Below, piece after piece: positions 1 to 12,683 of a stretch of DNA of 64,000 nucleotides (position 1 is its first letter; the number at the start of each line of letters is the position of its first letter). Location: assembly GCA_008360955.1 (NCBI GenBank), contig LUCM01000031.1:1-64000 (forward strand). Reading direction: 5' to 3'. The notes beneath the pieces are model-generated. The model was not told the origin of the DNA and searched no databases. It saw nothing but the letters and a program-made list of their open reading frames with translations. Source of the DNA: Fasciolopsis buskii. Taxonomy: Eukaryota > Platyhelminthes > Trematoda > Plagiorchiida > Fasciolidae. Both the position numbers and the translations under genes were made by a program.

Positions 1-16
1 ATATATATATATATAT
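1..16. repeat. (AT)n microsatellite at window edge
   Basis: Eight AT dinucleotides open the window and may continue to the left of it. Confidence 0.9.
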
Positions 17-3000
17 TTGATAGCTAGAAGATTGATGTGCGGCTGAAGTCGGAGACAGCGATTAGCTGACAATTAGAAAAGAGTACAAGATGACTGAAAA
101 TCCGGAATTAAAGAGAACATGCACTGTTGCTTTTTAGGTGTAACAGGAAGTGAAGACTTGGATAGGAATCGGTTACTTTCAAATAATAATGTCTGATTGG
201 TCCTTTCTGTTCAGATGGCTGCGGATTCTACCGTAGTTTACCGGCGGAAATTTTATATCCCAATTTCAAATACACACGCACACATGCGAGTGCGCTCATG
301 CTAACACGTGAACTGAGACCATTTGGAATTACTGGGATAAAACGAAAAGAGGACTTTTATGAATAAACTTGACCGGAATGAAACATAAATTCATTACTTC
401 ATAACTAACCTGGACCATGGCATTCTTCGGTCTTGTTAGAATGGGATCAAAGTGGTTAACCGAAAATTGTGACACAATTCCAGTGATGTTGTAGAGGGGG
501 TGGGAAAGCAACGAATGGCGAGGGTATTCGATCCCACGGCAAGAACCAGTCAGAAGTAGCTATCCGAAGGAGTAATGACTATCAACAGTTTCGCCCAAAG
601 GAAAAAGGTGGTGTTATCAACAAACAAGCGCAAAAAATCCAGGGCTCTGGCGGGAAGCACAGCTTTAGTTCAAATAGTCACTCACGGCAGTCAGACAAAC
701 ACAACCGGAGGGATGCCCAAATGAACGAAAACGGGAGTTTTGGGCCCACGATCAAATCGTCGGTTGAATGCACAGCTAGTCAGAACGTAGATCTTTCGTG
801 AGCGTGCGCTGGAAAAGAATAATAAACACGATCGCACAAGGTCTGGGGATTGTGACTTGCTTCACTATCTAATAAACGCATAAACCCCTCGGCTGCCTTC
901 TTACTACAATATGATCTCACCCTACCTTACAAAAATGTCAGACGAAACAATATTGTTGTATAATGTAGACAGCAAAAAGTGAATTTCCTATGGATGGATC
1001 CAAAATCATATCAACTAGGTGAATTGCAACCTGAAAGCGGTGTCTTGGACCATTCTCTCGTCTTGACACTAATTCGTGACACGTTGCCACGCGTTCAACA
1101 TTTTGCGGTATACTCATTGCAAGTAAGAACTTAATGCTGAAGTACTTGAGACTCAGGCAGTGCTTTCGGAAATCCCGTTGGTGGGATTTATGCCCATTTT
1201 AATGAACGATGAACTTAAATGTCTCAACGTGTAGTCTGTCAGCCAATTTTTCAGTAGTGACAACAGCGGATGCCTAAGAGAGGGAATTCCACTATTGTAT
1301 CGAAAGGAAGGGAGCCCTGTAAAATCTCCTGCAGACACGGACCGTATCAGTCACCCACCCATTCGTAAAATCGAATGATATTTTAGTTGCAATTTTCTAG
1401 AAAGTTAATTGACAAACTGTTTTCCCTCCTTTGGACAACTAATACAACCAGAGTCGTAGGTTCTCTTCTGTGACATAGAACTGTATGTTTGAAGGGAAAT
1501 TTCAAATTAATTATCCCTACATTATATTCCTGATTGATATGGACTTGTCACCGTTATACGTTTGCGAAATCATTAGATTCCAACATTTTAACTAAACGCT
1601 TCGATCGCTTCGTTTCAACTTCCCTGAGTCTCAAGCTGACAGGACATGCGGCCCAGAAACATCTACCTTCCTACGTCAGCTGTCTCAAGCTTGATCATTT
1701 CGCCCACAAACTAAACGGGTCTACTTTGAGTTTTTGTTGCCTTGGTGACTCACCATAACACCAAACCATCTGATACATTGGTAAAATCGGTACACATTGC
1801 TTTCCTAGGTGTTTCTTCTACGTTCGACTCAGTTTCACCGCCCCTAAGCTTTTCCAACGTGGAGATTTTTGAATTTCTTAAGCCCATATTAACATGACCA
1901 CCTGACCATGTCATCACTGGAACTGTGTCCAAACTGTTTTTAGATAATTCAGCAGTTTTACAAAGATCCGTTCCCTCTTTGGGATCATTTTAACAAATAT
2001 ATGCAACCCATCAATCAATTCCGCTTGGTTAGTTACTGAAGTACACTGAATCATTGCTTTTTCTCGGTCAGTACATGGGAACTTATCCCATAATTGCAAT
2101 TTTTCCGTTTGATCAGATCTAAATATTTGGGGTGCTTGTTAATTTCTTACAGTTCTATTTGTTCGTCTGATTCTTTATGCATTGCCACGGAATCATTTAC
2201 CATCGATGGATTTCGTCAACTACCTAAAAATCATCGACGAAAAAAATAACTGAGGTGATCCTCTTGCATTTCTAATTGTGTAAAGAAAATTAGAGACTTT
2301 ATCGTCCACGTGAAAAGGCTGCAGATTTTGAAAGTTGGTTAAAATAAAACTTTCATTTGTATCTGCTAGCATGGTTTCCTTTTTTATCGGTCATTTTTAC
2401 CGATTGGCAAAGGAAAGATTTCGGAATCCGTTGTCCGCAACCGTCTGTTTATTCATGGCGTTTCCAAATTTTTATGAGCACGGAGTTTGGTGTTCAGATC
2501 GCCAACGTTTCATCCCCAGCTCAAATGACATCATATATGTGTATTTAATGATATATTCGGTTTGTACTTATAGTAACGCTTTTCCAGATTTGACCCTGAG
2601 GCCAGAACAAGTCCATGGTTGGTGATGAAACGTTTGCAATCTAGACGCCAAGTTTAAAGCTCACAAAACTTCGAAAATTCCCAACCTGTGCCACAAAATA
2701 CGCGAATATTCAAAACCGTTGAAAACTCACTGATATCACCGAAATAACTGCCTACCAAATCCTGTGACCTAAGTTTGTTTCCTTGTGAAAAAGATGTATA
2801 GCGCATTTTTTTCTGGTCCTGTTTATCCTCAACCAAATGACCTTTTAAAGTGTCGTTATCATGCTTTGACCAGTTTCACTTTCCGTTCCATATCCTTCGC
2901 ATAAATGTCCATTTAGTTCCATATTCTATACTTAGTCCGAAATTTAACCAATCACATTTCGTGACTAACTGCATGCTACTTTGACAAACTTCATTCTCCT

Positions 3001-3540
3001 TATTAGAATACCGCAATGAACTGGTTAATTAAAATGTTCTCACCGTGTGCGCAAAAGCCTGTTCAAATACAAATACAAAGCAGTATCTCCCGAGCATTTT
3101 CACGGATTTCAGTGATCTTTGGAACATTGGCACATCGTGACAAATCCTTTCACGAGCAAACAGATCACTTATCGCCCTAATTCGGCGAAAACGGTAAGAC
3201 TGCTGATGATGAATCCAGTTACCCTGTGTCAATCAATTGATTATGAAACCGTACGAGTATAGTACAAATTGTTAGCTTTTTGCCCCATGTGTACCAGAGT
3301 TCAGGGGCTTACGAGACAGGAAAATATGCTGATCACATGACTTCCTTTTATTTGTGACCTATAACAGATGTATGAGTCAGTTCGAGATTACGCTGTTTTC
3401 CTTGTTCACTCCATTCACGGCGAAAGTTTCAAAACTATTGTAGTATTTTCAATCATAATTGAAGTAGAATTCAAGAAAGATGTGGATGGTTGAGACAGAT
3501 TGAAAACGAAGGTTCCAGTGAATGATGCCGAATGTGTAGA
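17..3540. other. No gene recognised
   Basis: Only short ORFs without family motifs are seen on either strand, with frequent stops. I see no tRNA, no transposon protein and no convincing exon. Probably intergenic or intronic DNA. Confidence 0.5.
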
Positions 3541-3562
3541 ATACAAGACAAAATCATTACAT

Positions 3563-3642
3563 ATGGCCACGAGAATGGGACTCGAACCCAATCATGGAAA
3601 TGTCATTGGGTTGAGAGTTTATTGCCCCAACTAGGTCGCAAA
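3563..3642 (-). repeat. tRNA-like fragment, possible SINE head
   Basis: Read on the minus strand, a perfect internal B-box (GGTTCGAGTCC) lies downstream of an A-box-like stretch (CCTAGTTGGGGC). No closed acceptor stem can be folded, so this is a tRNA-derived repeat or a tRNA pseudogene rather than a working tRNA. It differs from the SINE copies at 6.3, 19.9 and 49.8 kb. Confidence 0.35.
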
Positions 3643-3837
3643 GTGTACTCCACTGATCGTTTCGTCGAATTTATGCACTGCAGCTGGAAATGTTCGGGTG
3701 AGGTGGCGTGGAAGTGATACTTACTCCACTTTGCCCAACAATAATTGCTTAACAAAGTCTAACCACTGCCATGCAGTGAATACTGTCACTTTTGAACACA
3801 TTCGCATGTACATATGGTGTCACAAAAAAATCTCCGT

Positions 3838-3920
3838 ACAAACAAACAAACAAGCAAAATCAAACATACATGCGTACATACATACATGTATAAATATATA
3901 CCTACGTACGCACATATAAT
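3838..3920. repeat. Degenerate tetranucleotide tract
   Basis: Imperfect AAAC and then ACAT/ACGT units make an AT-rich simple-sequence tract. The short ORFs across it are products of the repeat. Confidence 0.6.
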
Positions 3921-3930
3921 CGTGTATGCG

Positions 3931-6276
3931 CACGTATACTTACTCATTCGTATTACTTTAAAAAATTCCCTATTACTTAGGGCGAAGTCATCAAGTGGAT
4001 GTGTAAGGCTGTTTTTTTCGTTTGAGAAAGGAGGCTGTTATTGACTTCAATTAAATTCAGTACCCCGGATTTGTCAAGTGAGTCCATCGGTTACTGGGCT
4101 TTGGACGTCTTATGACCGCTTTTATTTGATTAGTCTGATTTTCTGGTTGATTCCTAAGTTCCAGTTTATTCGTTGTCTGCTTGTTTGTTCTCCTTGACTG
4201 TATTGGATTTTACCTATTGGCTACCATTTATTCTCCAAGTCAGTTCTTATGGATGGACTTCCCGGAATATTTATTTACATGATAATGACAAGTTAACAAT
4301 AAACCATGATTTTCATTTATTTACGCACACAAAAACTGAATTGTCGGAAGTACTTCGCACTACTACTAACGATCGTGTAATTTAAGTGGACGACAAATCT
4401 TCCAATGACAAGATTTCCTCCTTTCAATTTAGCTTTATCAATTCATGTGTCTCGGATGTAAGTGAAATTAATTCCAGTTATCTATTCATTGTGGTCTTCC
4501 CCTGAACGACCACTGGTCGGTTGATATCGTTCGCCCCATTCACGGATTAAGTTTAAGTTGAACATTTGCGAAGCTTATTATTTCGCGGCGATTGTTTCTT
4601 TTTCAAAGTTTGGTTGTAGGTCGTTTTGGTTGCGTGCGTGGGCCACAATTTAATCCCTTGGTGCAGGTGGACACAATTCTCGGTTCCGACGGCTACAGGT
4701 GCAGCTGATTGTAATGTATACAGAATTTTTCACTGTTCATATCCTTAAGATTCTAGAAGTTCATAGGAAAAAAGAAGCATCGGCAACCACCGTGAATTTA
4801 TTCATACGTTTTCTTTATTGCATCCGTTTGTGGACTACTGAGACTAGTTAAAACTGGTTAACCCGGGTCTTCTAGGTAGATACGCCTGTAAATGAAAATA
4901 AAGCCCTACTGGGGCACGAGAATTACACAGAAGATTTTGGAAGAATCTTAGGATTTAGGCTAAATTAACGTTATAATTGCTAACGAGCTTGCCTGTTCAG
5001 GAAAAGCATTTGCTTTATCGAGTATTCCAATGGAGATTAAGCAGACATGTTGATGATTGTTTGTTAATTAGGATATTTTTCTTTAACTGATATTCAAAAT
5101 TCGTGGCCGAGGGCAAACATAAAATTTTTGTTTAAGAAGGATTATCATTAACATCAAACTTGACCTTGCGTCAAGGGCATCTGGGCGCGCCACATTAGTT
5201 GCTGATATTTTTACTGTGTCGGTGGAACAAAGATCGAAAGCAGCAAAATTCTTTGCTGCCACAATGCCAAGGATAGGCAACTAATCTAAAAACATCGGTC
5301 AATTTGAGATTGCTTTTAGGCTACTCCATCACTGTAATCCAAATAAGACCACAATTTACATCGCATTAAAGAGATATACTGTGGCAAGAGCAAGATTTCA
5401 CGGGAAATCAAACATGGACAAGGTGACCACAAAGCTGCTTATATTCATATTAAAATTTCACGGCAGAAGTTCTTTTCACCAGTCATATCACAGATTATCA
5501 CAAATGGTTCATTCACCATTGTCCAGATAGAGCTGAATAATATTTAAACACTCCACGTTTAACCAGATGTGTGCCGTAAATTAATCGTGCAACAAAGAAG
5601 GAGATGCAATTATCCTGTGCAATGCTATAAAACACCGAGCATCTTAATCTAAGAACCCGTTAATTTTGTTGATGGTTAAATAGCCTGTGGTGACGTGAAA
5701 AAAACTAAAAAAGTGGGCATTTCTAAACGGAGATTCGCCGACAAAGTTGTCTCTCCTATTCCCGTCCAAGTTGTCCACTTTCACACGAATGAAATCGCAA
5801 AATCCTTACCAACAAATCGATAGAAAATATACTCCGGATAGGGGTAATTTTGTCGTCGTGGTGACAAAGATGTTCCATTCATTCTTAGGAAGTAGCCAAT
5901 ACCGAAAATGGCAGTATCCCCAAAACAAACTGTTTTTCTCCACCAGAATTTAATAAATCCATTTGCCTGAATATAGCGGTTTTCTTCCAGTCTGACGTCA
6001 ACCGGATAAAAGTACAGTTGGGTAGACGGTATGTTTCATATAAATAATACATTATATGAGATGTTCCTTGGCGTGGCGTGATAGTCAGAGGCGCCTAATC
6101 AATGGACATCCGAATTTTGAAGATTCTTGAAGTATGAAATAAAAGCGATTTAACCCTGAATGATCAAGAAGTCACCGAAAGATACCGGCGAGTTCATCGA
6201 CTGCGCTGTTTATTGATGCTGAATTTGTAGCAAAACAAGCCCCGCAATGTTTCACATTGCTTTTACTCGAGAACCC
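3931..6276. other. No gene recognised
   Basis: No protein family motif, RNA gene or repeat family found. A 25-base segment at 4433-4457 sits between a pyrimidine tract ending in TTTAG and GTAAGT. That alone is too little to call an exon. Confidence 0.45.
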
Positions 6277-6478
6277 GTCCGGCCAGCTTGATGGCTAGGG
6301 CGTTCCAGTCAAAGTCATTCGTCCCGGGATTTACGTCCCATTTCGGGTTCGTGGTGGGTATGCACTGTTGATGATTCCTAACAGGGATGAAACAGGTGTA
6401 GAGTGTTTCCAAGGTTTCTTAAAAGCCAGTTGAGCGTTGATATCACATGGTGAATAATTTCATGACTTCAGTTTGTTC
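6277..6478 (+). mobile_element. tRNA-derived SINE with hammerhead-like core, copy 1
   Basis: The left part is tRNA-like (A-box-like GATGGCTAGGGCG). The middle part at 6368-6400 has a hammerhead-like layout: TTGATGA, a short imperfect stem, GAAA, then ACAGGTGT, which folds to a 3-bp hairpin, then A. The first core base is T where hammerheads need C, so this copy is probably inactive. The right part ends in GATATCACATGGTGAAT, shared with the copies at 19.8 and 49.8 kb. The layout resembles the schistosome Smalpha element, a pol III SINE that encodes a hammerhead (established knowledge). Family identity is inferred. Confidence 0.7.
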
Positions 6479-8341
6479 TTCTTTCCAGACTCGTGATGAG
6501 TCATGGTTTAGATATTTGTAGCTGTCTGAAATGGAATTATCTGCGAAATTCCCAACGTGTTTACTGACTTTGTAAATTCAAAATACGGGGCTTAGTACCA
6601 GAAAGATTTTTTCAATTCTTGATGCATAGGAAGAATACAAATTCAAATATTTGCTTCTATATGACACTGCCTAATAGAGCGAAGTGTTCGTAAGATGCTT
6701 GTTACATGAGTTCCAACGACACTTGTAAATATACATTTATGGGTAGCACAAACCAATAAAACGGTCGGTGTCGTTGTTTCGAACTTAGTAAAACCGCGAA
6801 ATTTTTGATGCTAAGCCATCTAGATGCTAAAATACAAATATTTCAGTAAGACCCAGTTGCTTGTGCTCGTGAAGAGGAATCTCCGCAAACAAACCGTATT
6901 GGAGAGAAACGCAAAATTTCCCACTAGAATCTCTTCAAACATTTTTCCCATGTTCTTTTTGTAATTTTGTAGATTCAGAAGGTGGCGGCTACCTCATCAA
7001 AGGTGAAATTTTTGCAAAAAAGGGCTAGTCTCTGCTTTGAAAGTAATACTAACGAAATGTTGTTGAACGAAGGGACGGACGGACTGACTTGCTGAACAAG
7101 CGCTAATCAGAATTTTGACTGTGGTGCAATCAGTTAAACCCATTCCACTTGTATGTTTGCAATCAGGCACGTAAATATTCCAGTACAAAATGGCCCATAA
7201 TCAAGCAATTAGGGTAAACTATGCGAAAGTAGAAGGTTGTTTGGTTGTGAAAAATGATGCACAAAAGTTAAATGGCAAACTTTTGTGCTACAAATTTTGA
7301 CACAGCTGTATCAAACCGTGCATGTTTTTCAAATGAATCACTCAGTAGTACTGTAATAAGTATTTGCTGGATAGGATAAATGGCCTCCATCAGAATAGAT
7401 ATTAGGTTAGTTGTCTCATTTTTCACATCTGGTGTCAACGAGAGCTTGCTGCAGGGCAGAGGGATGGACGAAGCGGTATTGCATCAACCACGTGTGATCG
7501 ATTTTTGTTACGAACGGCCGAATAATTACTTTCCACCTACCACTCCTCGTCTTGCACATTTCTACCATTTCCCACCCCCTTTCCCATTCCCTTTTCTGCC
7601 TCTGTGTCCCCAGCTCTCCCGCTCATGTGATTCCGACCGGATGGTAGGAAGATCAAACAAGATTGCACAAATGTGACCTATTGGTAATTTGACAAGGAAT
7701 CTCCATCAGATATTGTTCCAAAAGTTTGCCAAACATAAAATAGGCATTTTTATGTTTAAAATAAAGTCCTTTTGCAGTCGAATGACAAGTGCTATCACGG
7801 TTGTATAGAAAAATTTATTCGCAATATTCAAAACGTAACAAATTTTGATCAAGTGATTAATTTGCAGACGACGTAAACCGGCCAGAGTAAGCGAGAATTA
7901 AAGAGTTTTCTTCATTCGGTCAAAATGTATAAGCAGAAGACAATTACTAAAAGACTGTCTACGCATCGTTTATCTTTTACTTCCGTTCTTAATGAAATAG
8001 CAGTACACATCATTTTTCAGCAAAGTTGAAGAGACCGGAAGAGGGCTGCCAATTGGGGATATCGACCGGTGGTGGGATTATTCGGACCCTCATCCTTCAC
8101 ATCCAAACACCATCACGTAATGGGATTGACCAACGCCGCTAGCCGATTGCGTCTTGCGTATTCGAAAGTTGATATCAAGTGCCGGTTGTTAGGGTTCGGT
8201 TATCCACATCAGCCTAAAGTTCCTCCGTCTTTCAATCAACGCTGTGTGGATCTCGTTCAGTTGACCTGTTTACCCCAATGAGCAATGACCTTCGCTATTA
8301 GTTCGACAGGTAGAAACTTGGGTTTGGTAGATTCCATGCAC
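6479..8341. other. No gene recognised
   Basis: Nothing identifiable except a C/T-rich tract at about 7540-7620. That tract is rich in proline and phenylalanine codons in one frame but carries no domain. Confidence 0.45.
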
Positions 8342-8443
8342 AAGGTTGACCGATAACCTAGGCTTTGTGCGTGAAAAGTGATGCCTGATGGGCATTCAAC
8401 TGATTAAATGAACAATAATCCTGCACACTACTCACAAGTAACT
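8342..8443 (+). repeat. Dispersed repeat X, copy 1 (3' part)
   Basis: This segment matches 63832-63920 in order: AAGGTTGACC-GATAA, a TGTG(C)...TGAAA stretch, a GGGCA block and GCAC-CTA-TCACAAGTAA at the end. The copy near the right edge of the window is preceded by a tRNA-like head, so this is probably the body of a SINE. The preceding 300 bases may be further, more decayed sequence of the same element. Confidence 0.5.
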
Positions 8444-10231
8444 AAATCATATAAATGGTTTGCTTGCCGTGCCACCAGAGTGGAGGCTACGCAACCGGTA
8501 ACCGTGTGCGCAATTTGCTTGCGATTGTCGCAACCGCGAGCATTTGGCTAATTAAATCCTCCGCCCAACAAACAGGAAATTAGGAACTCTGTTAATCATT
8601 TAGGAAGAGTGAAAGTTATCCGCTGAATCTGATATTGAAATATGCTTTTTTTGGCTCCTGTCGAACGAGGACTTGATACAAAATTGCAGATTTCAGTGAC
8701 GTTGTTTTTTTTTGCTATTTAAGGCATATATTTTTCCAAAATGGATTTAGAAAGAAAGTGCAGTTTTAGAAGTCTGCATGATTTAATAACAGATCCATTT
8801 TAATGCATCCCTGCTTGGCCCTGCTTCGGAGCAAACGACATATTTGCCATCCAGTTCTTATATACATAAATATGCGATGCAGATAAATATAGAAGCCTTA
8901 AATCCACCTCGACATGATGGTAAGATTTTTAAATTAATGGTGGGGGCTACCATTTATCGAAGTGGATCGCTTTTGCTAGCTTCAGTAACCCGGCATCTCG
9001 CATCGATGTCGAGGTTCGGGAATGAGCTATCTCGATGAACTTTCTGATTTGCTGCTAACACGCGTCAAACTATTGAAACCTAGATACGTAATACTTTTCC
9101 TTTAGCTTCTCCTCTCCGTAGACCCGAAGTTGTAAGCACATAGCAACATGTTTACTTATGTGGTTGTGCAATGGCCTTCCTGTTCTTTCGATATAATTGG
9201 CTCGGCAACTGCCTTCGAGTTGACAGGTCGCGTGCTACTTGCCGAAATTAGACAAACATGTGAAACTTATATTCGGACGGCTCTAAAACATATGACTAGA
9301 GGGATTCCAAAGCAGTTTCAACTAATGGCTGAAATGTATCCGTTACCTAACACACAATTCGCATTCTCTTTTGTAAGGGAGTTTCAAAACTGACTCTACC
9401 GGGATTTTAGTGGAACAACGTTTGCGTTTGCAAACGGATCCATCCCGGTAGCCACCGAATTATAGGCTATTCTCAGCTCCACTGAATTCTTGTTTTGGGT
9501 GTTTTGGTATGCACGCTTTTCTGCCTCTTAAAAAAATCAAGAGCTCAATCGCCAAATGAACCGTAGGATAGATAAGAATGATAACAAAACGCAATTGATT
9601 TTATGGGGCGATTAAAAGCATCCCGTTAAGCTTTCAAATCCAATATCTAATATTCTAAAGCACTACGTCAGAAGAAATCCCATATGATGGCGGCTCTATT
9701 GAGTTTACTTATGGGAATAACGAAGTTACTTCCAACTAATCCTTTATTTGAAATTTTATCGTGGATCCGGCCGGGCTGTGCAAATCCGACATGATATGAG
9801 CAATTCTCACTTTTACTACTCACATCGGTCAAGTAGCCAGATTCTTGCTTCTTGGATTGCACTGAGTCCGAAAGAGCGGTTACAATGAACACTTATTCCC
9901 GTTTGTTAGGTAACAGCATCAGTGAGTTAATTCCTGGGGTTGTCACAGTAGGCCCAGTTAACGAAGTTAAAAGTACTGGGTTCTGACCATCCGGCCACCT
10001 TTCAGCTATTCAAAAAGGGGGAACAAAATTTGTGCCTGCAATCGTTTCACCTGTGCACGTGAAGATGGTTATTAGTTGTCATGTCATTCCTCAGATTAGG
10101 AGCTTCTTTTCACAACTGCTAGAATAACCGTCACCATCATCCGAGCTACGGTTTTATCATTCCGGCTTTTATGGTACCTAAGAAGACAAACGAATGCCTA
10201 AGGCCGAAGTAGCTTACTCATGGGTCCTAAT
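8444..10231. other. No gene recognised
   Basis: No convincing gene. A minus-strand reading frame at 9668-9890 (GYLTDVSSKSEN within it) looks somewhat protein-like and has an acceptor-like site, but no matching donor or family, so it is not called. Confidence 0.4.
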
Positions 10232-10434
10232 CTATGGGAATTCATTCTTAAGTAACGAAGAATAATCCAGTGGACAGCCAGTCAGAAAGACTTCATAGTA
10301 CCGCCCAGACGAGTTGAGAAAGAGGCCAATGTAGGTGATCGCCGGGCCAGTGACAGAACACAACCTATACTGTGCAGCTGTAATCGTGGAATTCTGTGGC
10401 ATCAGACTAACAAAACAACCCAGTGTCCCGAAGT
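10232..10434 (-). CDS. Candidate terminal exon, unknown protein
   Basis: On the minus strand a strong acceptor (a run of seven T followed by ACTCTGTATAATTGTAG) is followed by an open frame of 66 codons and a TAG stop. The frame starts in phase 1. It contains three cysteines, two NS(T/S) potential N-glycosylation motifs and a moderately hydrophobic middle (ITYIGLFL), which would suit an extracellular segment. I do not recognise the family. No partner exon with matching phase was found upstream, and the chance of a spurious ORF of this length is real. Confidence 0.27.
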
Positions 10435-12683
10435 CTACAATTATACAGAGTAAAAAAACAGGACATAATCTGACAATGACCAAATGACTTGAATGATATT
10501 CCAATCAACCAGACTTTTGTGCAATGCAAATCAGCGCGTGATTCGCAACTTGTCCCAACCTCTAGCCTGTGTGTGCGCCGCAGTCTACTTTCGTAACTCT
10601 GTGCTTCGGTACTATCTTCACTTTCCGGGCGATAATATAGCAATCATTTATGTGCATAAATGCAGCAGCTACCGACTTTCATTGGGATGAAAACAGGATG
10701 GAAAGTGGAGTATGATAGTACCTCGACAAAAAGAATATCTTAGGTTTCCACGCGAATGACCCCATTTAGTAACGAGTGGACTGGCCGTTTCCCCCCCTAG
10801 CTTAAACCTATCTGTAAGGCATAAGTTCAACAAGATTCCAGAATATCTCATTGTTGATAATGAGTCCTTCTCGTAACACTGTCTCCACAAGCAAACAAAG
10901 GCGGTCCTGTGGGTCAATCGGTAAACGAATTATGTGTTCGCTTCCTTGAACAATGGTTGCCTCTTACCACACTAGTTGTAGTTATACGTTGGCACGTCTA
11001 AGATGACCTAGACGTCGATGAGAGAACTCCAGGTAAGCAAGATCAAGTAGCTGGCTGTCATAGACCGTTAGAATGTAAGTTCTTATGTTGGGAGAAACTG
11101 AATCGAATTAGTAAGGGCAGGTTCAAAACCACATTGGTCAAAACGGGTCACGATTAGCCACTTGGGTTTGTATGTGAACAAACAGTTGGCTTATGAAAAT
11201 CATGGTACACTCCTACGAAACCGGGAGACCAATAGATGTATTCAAAGTGTAGGAAATTATGATTAAACTCAAGTATGATGCCGACTTAAACGAGATTGGT
11301 TTGGAGAAGAACGAAACATCATGGCAGATAGACAGCTCCACCAACGTGAGGCTGGAGATGATGCCAGGATAATTCAGGTTAGAGCTTAGTCCGGTTCAGG
11401 GAGGACGTTCCCAAACCATTGAAGTCGGAGGAGTTTCATGCTGTTTGCTAGGTTGGTGGTTTGACATTAGTTTCGAACTGATTCTTTGAAAATTTTGTGA
11501 AGCTAACTAAATTTTAAAATAATTGTTAGGAATTTTTCAAATACTATCGATCAAAAACGACCGGTTTAAGTAACATTTCATTGACCACAAATGTAACTTC
11601 TGTAGTAAACATCCAACGGAAAACCAAGTTTTCAATTCAGTTGCAAACTGACGAGTGGGAAATCGGCCAACCGCAGTGGTGTTCGAACCTCGAGAAATTC
11701 GCCCTAAAAAGCCACAAATGTGGTCACATGAGCGGGAGTATCCTTACAAGCAATCTGAAGAGAAGTTGTACCTCAAGGTAACTTGAAAGTAGTTTGAATT
11801 TTATTGCTAATTCATTAGAAATTTGGATATTACTGTTGCACAGTAAACTACTAACCAAGATGGGATAGGTTCCTAGTTTCCGGGGCACGTACAGTTCCCA
11901 AAAATGATGCAACAACAAGTGTGATATGTCGAAGACAAAATGTATGCCATCCTGGAGCCGGTAAGTTATGACTTAGAAACTGACCATCATGAGCGATGCA
12001 TTGTCGGTAGTGTCTCGGATAAGGAAAAAATAACTTGTGCAGCATCCGTTATTATATAACCTTTTTTAGTGATGCCGAACATTGATGTTTTGCAATTCAA
12101 GTTGTTAGTTTACAAAGTTCTGTGGGCTTTGAGCTTGATATTCCGATGATAACTTTTTCATCACCATGCGAGGTCACATCGTTAGTTCGCGGTCAATGAC
12201 CTCTCTTCACAGCTGTATTTCTAGCTCTGCTGCCCTAGATTTGGCCTTGACCCCCAGATAAAGTCAATTTTGAAAGTTACCATGGTTTAGATCATGAATT
12301 AGGAATGTCACTAATTTTACCATTTTTATTAATCTTGGGAATGCTGCAATTTTAATAGTATGGTTTTAAGACACTTTTAGCTGGGAATGGCATCAGATAT
12401 TGTGGTCTTAAAATGGCTCCGCCTGCTTCAAGTTTCGAAAATTTTATGTGCACCTTTCTATTTAAATCTTGTGTTTTAGCCGAGTGCGTAGTTGGTCCAG
12501 TTCACGGAACCTGTTGATGCAACTAGCGGGCGATTGACAGACCTTTAGGAACTCATTTGATTATACGGTGTTTGTTTGGTCCGTGTCCAGATTCAATGCA
12601 TGTCCTTCCTGATTCTCGTAAATATATAATAATGAAAGGTGATCATGTGGCAGGTTTGTTGTCGGGTATTCTTGTGGCAAGTT
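10435..12683. other. No gene recognised
   Basis: Short ORFs only. The left flank of the Penelope-like fragment (about 12400-12683) may hold more of that element, but I could not recognise its endonuclease part there. Confidence 0.4.

Noticed and set aside
11640..11700. GTTCGAACC, B-box-like on the minus strand
   Set aside because: No A-box or cloverleaf could be built around it.
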